Origin: Bdellovibrionaceae bacterium UBA2339
GTDB lineage: Bacteria; Bdellovibrionota; Bdellovibrionia; Bdellovibrionales; JAMPXM01
Direction: 5' to 3'
Length of the DNA: 37,479 bases
Assembly: GCA_002344785.1 (NCBI GenBank)
Contig: DDUL01000043.1
Coordinates: forward strand, 1-37,479
The notes under the pieces are model-generated. The model was not told the origin of the DNA. It saw nothing but the letters and a program-made list of their open reading frames with translations, and made no database searches. The first letter of the stretch is position 1; each line of letters starts with the position of its first letter. A program made the translations under genes and the position numbers. This document shows positions 32,724 through 37,479 of this stretch, in pieces.

Positions 32724-33557
32724 TTGTTCAGTCGGCTCTGCCTCACGGCGGAGCCGAGTTCAAAACCCGAACATGATCCGAGGCGAGATCTGAGTCGCGA
32801 CTTTTCTTTTTTAGATGTTCCGTCAAACCAACTGCGCGCCTGGGGCCTCAAGCGGCCATCAGGTGAGTTGCCTTCGCCTGAAAGATTCTCGCTGCAAATG
32901 CGCGAGGCGCAGGCCGCTGATCTGGTTTCGCCGCCACTTCTGTTCTCCGGACCCTACGAAAAACCGGACTTCACACAAGGCTATGATCCCAAGCGTATCG
33001 TCGCAGAGCGCTTCAGTTGGGGCCGCTACGACGAAGATCGTCGTGGAATGTACACAAGCCCATTGTTTGTATCGGGCTCGATGGATGGGACGGCTGCGCA
33101 TCCCTCGGACAGTCCACCCGCTATGGCCTCTTCGCCTCAAATCCGAAGTTTACACATGGGTGTGGACTTAGGCGCCCCCGCGGGCACGCCGGTGTTTGCG
33201 CCTTTAGCGGGACGCGTGTGGGGTGTCGCGGATCGTGAAGCTGAAGGCGACTACGGCGGCGTGGTGATTCTTGAAGTGAAACTCGGCGATGAGAATCTTT
33301 GGCTGCTTTGTGGTCATCTCAGTCGGCATCGCGCGGTGAGAAGCGGCGATCGCGTGGCGCGAGGTCAGCTGATCGGTTGGTTGGGTGAGCGCGAAGAGAA
33401 CGGCGGCTGGAATCCGCATCTGCACTTTCAGCTGTCACGCCTTGAGCCTTGCGAGGTCGATCTTCCCGGCGCGGTTCGGCCCGCAGATCGCGAGCTCGCA
33501 CGAGCCGTGTTTCCTGATCCTGAGCCTTGGCTTAAGGCCGTACGTTGTGGGGATTAA
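32724..33557 (+). CDS. M23-family (LytM-type) metallopeptidase domain protein
   Basis: The zinc-endopeptidase domain (about 140-240) has all family ligands: His144 and Asp148 (HMGVDLGAPAGTP), His198 (CGHLS), and His232-x-His234 (NPHLHFQL). Such enzymes cut peptidoglycan cross-links or peptide substrates. The N-terminal 140 residues have no known domain and no signal peptide or membrane segment. The start is uncertain: TTG 32724 is the first possible one after an upstream stop, with only a weak ribosome site. It is probably cytoplasmic as predicted, which is unusual for the family. It converges with the response-regulator gene across a hairpin. Confidence 0.85.
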   Translation: MFSRLCLTAEPSSKPEHDPRRDLSRDFSFLDVPSNQLRAWGLKRPSGELPSPERFSLQMREAQAADLVSPPLLFSGPYEKPDFTQGYDPKRIVAERFSWGRYDEDRRGMYTSPLFVSGSMDGTAAHPSDSPPAMASSPQIRSLHMGVDLGAPAGTPVFAPLAGRVWGVADREAEGDYGGVVILEVKLGDENLWLLCGHLSRHRAVRSGDRVARGQLIGWLGEREENGGWNPHLHFQLSRLEPCEVDLPGAVRPADRELARAVFPDPEPWLKAVRCGD

Positions 33558-33576
33558 GCCGCGGGCCGCGCGGCTT
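33556..33576. terminator. hairpin between convergent genes
   Basis: AAGCCGCG (33556-33563) pairs exactly with CGCGGCTT (33569-33576) over a 5-nt loop, wedged between the stop codons of the M23 gene and the response-regulator gene. No T tract is present on either strand. Confidence 0.5.
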
Positions 33577-33578
33577 GA

Positions 33579-34778
33579 TCAGCGGCGCGAGGGCGCGCGA
33601 AGAATGTATCCGGCGCCGTAGACAGTCGCGAGCGTGTGGTCGAAGCCTTTGAGCTTTTTGCGCAAATAAACCATGTGAGTGTCGATGGTGCGATTCGATA
33701 CAACGGCACCTTTCCACACGCCTTCGAGGATCTCGGTGCGAGTCATCACGCGGTCGAGATTCAATACAAAAAATCTCAGCAAGTTAAACTCGAGCACCGA
33801 CAACGGCAAACTGCGACCGTCGAGTGTGACTTCGAGTCGGCGTGCATCAAGCTCCAAATTACCGGCTTGCAAGACTTCGGGCACTTCGTTTTGCTCTTCG
33901 ACCCGGCGAATTTTCGCCAGCACTCTCGCCACCAGCTCGCGCGGGCGCGACGTCTTCACGATGTAATCATCAGCGCCTTGCTCGAAGGCATGCGTGAGAT
34001 TGTCGATGTCATCGGCACCTGTGTAGATCAGGACTGGAATTTGTTTGGTTTCGGGTCGCTCGCGCAGCACTCGGCAAATGTCGTGGCCACTTTGATTTTG
34101 CAGTCCCAAGTCCAAAATGATCAGATCCGGTGATTCGTTTTGCGCCAGTTCAAGGCCTGTCGCGGCGTCTTGGGCTTTCAAGACTTTGAAGCGAAATGAG
34201 AGCAATTCGTCGACGAAGTCGAGAATGTCTTTTTCATCGTCGATGACCAAAATGCATTTGGCTTTGGTCTTTGTCTTGAGGGACGTGGGGGCGATGCTTG
34301 CGGGACTTCTTCCGGATGTCTGTGAACTCATACGGGCAGCTCTTTCTGTGCCATGGGCGTTATCAAGGGCTGTTGGAGGGGACATTTCGGTGGAATTTTG
34401 AATTGCAATGCTGGTGGGTGGGGCGACCGGAGTGGGGGCCGGAGTGGCGGTCGGTGAAATGAGCGGGGCGGTGAAGCCCGGGCCGACGGCGCCAAAGATG
34501 GCTTCGAAGTTTGCCCCAGCGGGGCCCAAGTCTGTTCCTCTGAGGCGAGCAGCGAGAAAATCCAAGAAGTCGGGCTCTCGCTGTTGGGGCTGTGGCTGAG
34601 GCATCCCGGGAAGCTGCGTGATGGGCTCTTCGCTTGCGGCGGTCAAGTTTTGCGAAGGCAAAATTTGGATTGGCGATTTCTCGGATGCGGATTTGGTGTC
34701 GGCCCAGTTGTGACGTTGACCCTGCGCAGACTGCGGCAGTGTCGTGGTCATCTGCTGTTCATTCATTGGCCGAGTCAT
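33579..34778 (-). CDS. OmpR/PhoB-type response regulator with a long disordered N-terminus
   Basis: In full-frame numbering (from 34970) the receiver domain covers about 238-355: acidic pair Asp244-Asp245 (LVIDDEKD), phospho-acceptor Asp287 (LIILDLGL), Thr317 (LIYTGADD) and Lys339 (DYIVKTS). A winged-helix output domain follows (about 365-462, with TRTEILEGVW and IDTHMVYLRKKL). ATG 34778 has AAGGAG ten bases upstream; the ATG nine bases earlier lies only one base from it, and the open frame to 34970 runs into a promoter-like region, so I start here. About 170 residues before the receiver are Pro/Thr/Ala/Gln-rich and unstructured, unusual for the family. No sensor kinase gene is adjacent, so it is an orphan regulator. 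Confidence 0.9.
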   Translation of the reverse strand: MTRPMNEQQMTTTLPQSAQGQRHNWADTKSASEKSPIQILPSQNLTAASEEPITQLPGMPQPQPQQREPDFLDFLAARLRGTDLGPAGANFEAIFGAVGPGFTAPLISPTATPAPTPVAPPTSIAIQNSTEMSPPTALDNAHGTERAARMSSQTSGRSPASIAPTSLKTKTKAKCILVIDDEKDILDFVDELLSFRFKVLKAQDAATGLELAQNESPDLIILDLGLQNQSGHDICRVLRERPETKQIPVLIYTGADDIDNLTHAFEQGADDYIVKTSRPRELVARVLAKIRRVEEQNEVPEVLQAGNLELDARRLEVTLDGRSLPLSVLEFNLLRFFVLNLDRVMTRTEILEGVWKGAVVSNRTIDTHMVYLRKKLKGFDHTLATVYGAGYILRAPSRR

Positions 34779-34941
34779 CGACTTCATGCTCCTTGAGAGC
34801 GCGAGATCTCGCGATGGATGTTTGCGAGTTCGGGCACTCCAATTCACGCCTTGCACATCAAGCGGATCGCTCTCGATTGAATGAAAGCCGATGGTTTCGG
34901 TTCTCAAAAGACGAGACAGCCAGCCCGAGATACTTTGCCTC

Positions 34942-34987
34942 AATATCAGTTTATGTGTCCTTGGATTCAAGTTACGAAACTGTTACG
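34942..34987 (-). promoter_or_regulatory. putative promoter with 11-bp direct repeat, response regulator gene
   Basis: On the minus strand TTGAAT (34965-34970) and GATATT (34942-34947) are spaced 17 bp, each matching 4 of 6 bases of the sigma70 consensus. Just upstream, GTTACG occurs at 34971-34976 and 34982-34987, an 11-bp period direct repeat. OmpR/PhoB-type regulators bind repeats of this period, so autoregulation is possible. Confidence 0.4.
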
Positions 34988-35124
34988 TGCAAGGATTCTT
35001 AAAAATTACAGGAAAATGGCTCTGGGTAAGGCTTTGCTGGCATTGGCTCAAGCGAGGCATGGCTTTGACGGCACTGCGCCATAGGGAGATTTTGCCTTTT
35101 TCAGAGCTGATCGAGGCCACATGC

Positions 35125-36225
35125 CTAGGGTTTTGGGATCATTTTCATAGGCACCCAAGCTGTCGCTGCACGCCGAAGCCGATCCTCGATCGCCATCCAC
35201 AAGCCTCCGCCATGTTCAGATTTTGGCAGACGAATCACCAGCCATTGAGCCTCGGCGGTCTCATCAAGTCTTCGAAGTTCACTGTACAGCATGCGCGCGG
35301 CAAGAGTGGGCTCGCTGGGAAGTTGCCCGATGGCGGCCAGTGAATCTCCGTGACCGTTAAGACTCAAAAGTTGTTCCCGCACTTCGTGAGGCCACTCACG
35401 AAAACGCAAGTCATTCAGTGCGCGCGGTGACTTTGGAATTGGCGAAAGTCGACGTTCCACTTCCGGAACTTCCATCACGATGAGGGGCTTGCGCGGTTGA
35501 TAATGATGTTCGGTGTGACCGGGTGATCGTTGATCGTGAGTCGCGATTTTGATCTGTACGGGCTGACCCCAGCGCGTGAGGGCTTGCTGCAGATCTTCTT
35601 GGGTGACGCCGCCGGGTCGAAGAATGAAGAGTTCCTGCGCGGTGACGGCGATGACTGTGCTTTCCACGCCGATCTCGGAGTCGCCGCCTTCGAGCAGGAG
35701 TATGTCGCCTCGGGCGATAGCCTCGGGAAATTCATCGCGAACATGCGAGGCGCGTGTCGGTGAAATTCTTCCGAAGCGATTGGCCGAGGGCGCAGCAAGA
35801 GGTGTCGCCGCGGACTCGATCAGTTGCTTGGCAAGAGGATGCGCGGGCATGCGCAGTCCGACCGTCATGAGTCCCGATGTGATGAGATCACTGATGTGCG
35901 AGGCTTTGGGCAGCACGAGAGTGAGCGGGCCTGGCCAAAAACTTCGCGCGATGAAATCCGCCAGCGGCAGCCATTCGGCCACTTGTTCGCGCGCTTGTTT
36001 GAAGCTGGCGACGTGCACGATGAGCGGATCGAAACTCGGGCGCTCTTTCAGGGCAAAGATGGCTTTGATGCCATCAGGGCGATCAATTCGTGCCGCAAGC
36101 CCGTAGACGGTTTCCGTCGGCATCGCAACGCATTTGCCTTGATCGAGATGTTGAATGAACCGCGACCAATCGACGTTGCTGGCGATGATGCTGGGTTGCG
36201 GAGAGGTGTTGGGTGGCTCTTGCAC
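35125..36225 (-). CDS. tsaC: Sua5/YrdC-type L-threonylcarbamoyladenylate synthase
   Basis: Makes threonylcarbamoyl-AMP from threonine, bicarbonate and ATP, the first step of tRNA t6A37 modification. The YrdC domain (about 20-205) has PTETVYGL (36-43), KERPSFDP (60-67) and APSANRFGR (145-153), with the KxR and SxN signatures. A linker like the Sua5 S-P-G-x-x-x-x-H-Y element appears as SPGHTEHHYQPR, and a C-terminal Sua5 domain follows, so this is the long Sua5 form (366 residues) rather than short TsaC. Start GTG 36225 has no clear ribosome site. It is adjacent and divergent to the Lon-domain gene. Expected to be essential in most bacteria. Confidence 0.92.
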   Translation of the reverse strand: MQEPPNTSPQPSIIASNVDWSRFIQHLDQGKCVAMPTETVYGLAARIDRPDGIKAIFALKERPSFDPLIVHVASFKQAREQVAEWLPLADFIARSFWPGPLTLVLPKASHISDLITSGLMTVGLRMPAHPLAKQLIESAATPLAAPSANRFGRISPTRASHVRDEFPEAIARGDILLLEGGDSEIGVESTVIAVTAQELFILRPGGVTQEDLQQALTRWGQPVQIKIATHDQRSPGHTEHHYQPRKPLIVMEVPEVERRLSPIPKSPRALNDLRFREWPHEVREQLLSLNGHGDSLAAIGQLPSEPTLAARMLYSELRRLDETAEAQWLVIRLPKSEHGGGLWMAIEDRLRRAATAWVPMKMIPKP

Positions 36226-36298
36226 GCTTCGAACTTAGGCTGTGGCTTGAGGTTCGTCAAACTTGTGAGCTTGGTCCAGAGCTGGCAGAATTGTGGCA

Positions 36299-36937
36299 AT
36301 GCCATCCAAAGTGCTTGTGTCTCTATTCCCGTTGACTCGCGTGTGTTTGTTCCCGGCGACAACCAAGCCGCTGAATATCTTTGAGCCGCGCTACATACAA
36401 ATGATCAATGACGCCCTAGCTGTGAATGGTGATGTGGCGGTGGTTTACTCTGAGCCGACAACGACGGCCGAAGGTGTGCGCGCGGGTGTGCGGGGGCATT
36501 TGCGAGCGATCGCTGGCGTTGGCAAAGTTCGTCTGCTGGATCGGCGGGCCGACGGCGGCATGCTGATCTTGCTCGAAGGAACGGGCAAGGTGCGGTTGAG
36601 TGAGGTGCATGATCCGGTTTCGCCGCGACTTTATTTGCAGGCGCAAGGTGAGTGGGTGCACGAGGATGTGGAGCTTCCGCATTCCGATTTATTTGTCTTG
36701 CAGCACATGATGCGAGAGATGAGTCGATGGTTGGAGACACATGTCGCGGACGCGGCGACGCGCGCGGGCTTTTTGAGTGAGCTCCGCACAGTTGAGCAAA
36801 AGGTGAATGCGATGTGCGCGCTGATGGTGATGGACGCTGAAGAGCAGCAGGCTTTGCTGGAGATGAACTCGCTGTCGGAGCGATTGGCGCAGTTGGCGTT
36901 GGTGTGTGGTTCGGGTGCGGGGGACTCGGGGAGTTGA
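36299..36937 (+). CDS. Lon N-terminal (substrate-binding) domain protein
   Basis: Stand-alone LON substrate-binding domain, without the protease part. The beta-rich N-terminus has FPLTRVCLFPATTKPLNIFE, the usual F-P-L-x-x-x-x-(F/L)-P start. GVGKVRLLDRRADG and LEGTGKVRL follow the family pattern, and a helical C-terminal region ends in LNSLSERLAQLALV-like sequence. Length (about 212) is typical of the family, which is widespread and poorly understood; roles in protein quality control are suspected. ATG 36299 or GTG 36293 could start it; both have weak ribosome sites. It is divergent from the tsaC gene, with about 70 bases between. Confidence 0.85.
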   Translation: MPSKVLVSLFPLTRVCLFPATTKPLNIFEPRYIQMINDALAVNGDVAVVYSEPTTTAEGVRAGVRGHLRAIAGVGKVRLLDRRADGGMLILLEGTGKVRLSEVHDPVSPRLYLQAQGEWVHEDVELPHSDLFVLQHMMREMSRWLETHVADAATRAGFLSELRTVEQKVNAMCALMVMDAEEQQALLEMNSLSERLAQLALVCGSGAGDSGS

Positions 36938-37479
36938 GTTTTTTGGTGTGTAGTTATTTAGGGGCGGGTCGGGGCTGTGCGGGTTTTGGGTTGGGGTTGG
37001 TTTGGGGTTCGGCGGGTGACGCGGAGTGACCCGCGCCAGCGCGGATTGGTTTTGCGGAGTCGTGGGTGACGCGCAGTGACCCGCGCCAGCGCGGGTGGCG
37101 TGAGTGTTTGCGCGGATGCGCGGATCTTGTTGGCGCGTGATGCAGTGTGACCCGCGCCAGCGCGGGTGGCGTGAGTGTCGAGGCGGCCGCGATTGGCTTG
37201 TGGTGTCCGGCGGCGCTGTCCGGATTTCGGACACGCGCGAGACCAGCGCAATTTTTTGTTGACGCGATTTTCCCCTGAACTCTCTCGCGCGCAGCCAACA
37301 CAATGCGATCCTCGCCACAAACCACCGCAATCGCCGCACGCTCGCGGCTCACAGCTTGCGCGCGCGAGCAAACCCCGCTTCGCGTGCCTCCGCGCAAACG
37401 CCCGCCACACACGATCCTCGCGCGAAAATTCTGAGCGAAAAAACCCGTGCTAAACACACGGTATGACAGACAAAGAACT
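36938..37479. other. GC-rich gap with REP-like repeats and possible start of the next gene
   Basis: No convincing complete gene: the open frames on both strands are low-complexity Arg/Pro/Ala-rich. The stretch contains three GC-rich palindromic repeats (separate entry) and, after them, a mixed region. ATG 37463 begins a frame (MTDKE) that runs out of the window; no ribosome site is visible before it, so it is only a possible gene start. Confidence 0.5.
37014..37178. repeat. three REP-like palindromic repeats
   Basis: The core GTGACCCGCGCCAGCGCGG occurs at 37026-37044, 37076-37094 and 37147-37165. In copies 2 and 3 it continues into GTGGCGTGAGTGT (to 37107 and 37178). Each of those cores contains ACCCGCGC-CA-GCGCGGGT, an 18-nt dyad; copy 1 has a shorter right arm. 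Size, spacing and palindromy resemble repetitive extragenic palindromic (REP) elements. Confidence 0.8.

Noticed and set aside
36689..37339. Arg/Pro-rich reverse open frames in the final gap
   Set aside because: Low complexity, generated by GC-rich repeats; no ribosome site and overlapping the Lon-domain gene or REP-like repeats.

Overview
The window looks like chromosomal DNA of a Gram-negative bacterium of moderately high GC. The evidence for an outer membrane is two predicted beta-barrel proteins ending in Phe, a TolC-type channel with an RND pump, a Blc-type lipocalin, and four further proteins with lipoprotein signal peptides. Small zinc-knuckle proteins, FQNC-type lipobox signals and many secreted proteins of unknown function recall the Bdellovibrio/Oligoflexia group. 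That placement is inference from family resemblance; no rRNA or other phylogenetic marker is present. I see no phage, no complete insertion sequence, no CRISPR array and no tRNA.

Layout. 1-7379: the tail of a probable ChaN-like gene, an outer-membrane barrel gene, a reverse-strand subtilase-like lipoprotein, a reverse-strand tyrosine/tryptophan-rich secreted protein with its own terminator, then a forward THUMP-type RNA methyltransferase and a lipoprotein. 7554-10194: an endonuclease/exonuclease/phosphatase-fold lipoprotein (reverse) and a second barrel protein (forward). 10270-15626: a reverse operon in the order TetR regulator, TolC channel, RND pump, with a 4-nt overlap and then a 3-nt gap and no adaptor gene. 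15859-17893: a DedA membrane protein, an exported cyclophilin and a small zinc-ribbon protein.

17984-25392: six tightly spaced reverse genes in the order lipocalin, Atg22-like MFS transporter, M20 peptidase, MoxR ATPase, DUF58 protein and TgpA-like transglutaminase. Three junctions overlap. The last three form the well-known MoxR/DUF58/transglutaminase module of the envelope.

25563-31022: a small zinc-finger protein, a 184-bp inverted-repeat structure, an FQNC lipoprotein and two tandem paralogous secreted RCC1-like proteins with a repeated cysteine-pair motif. 31155-33557: a four-helix membrane protein, a secreted protein made of two copies of one domain joined by a collagen-like linker, and an M23 peptidase with no visible signal peptide. 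33579-36937: an OmpR-type response regulator with a long disordered N-terminus, a Sua5-type threonylcarbamoyl-AMP synthase and a Lon N-terminal-domain protein. The last 540 bases have no convincing complete gene but carry three REP-like GC-rich palindromic repeats.

The least explained items are the aromatic-rich secreted protein, the tandem RCC1-like pair, the inverted-repeat element at 25983-26166, the REP-like cluster, and a recurring pattern of 12-bp tandem duplications inside signal-peptide codons. Start sites were chosen by Shine-Dalgarno matches where visible, which shortened several open frames.
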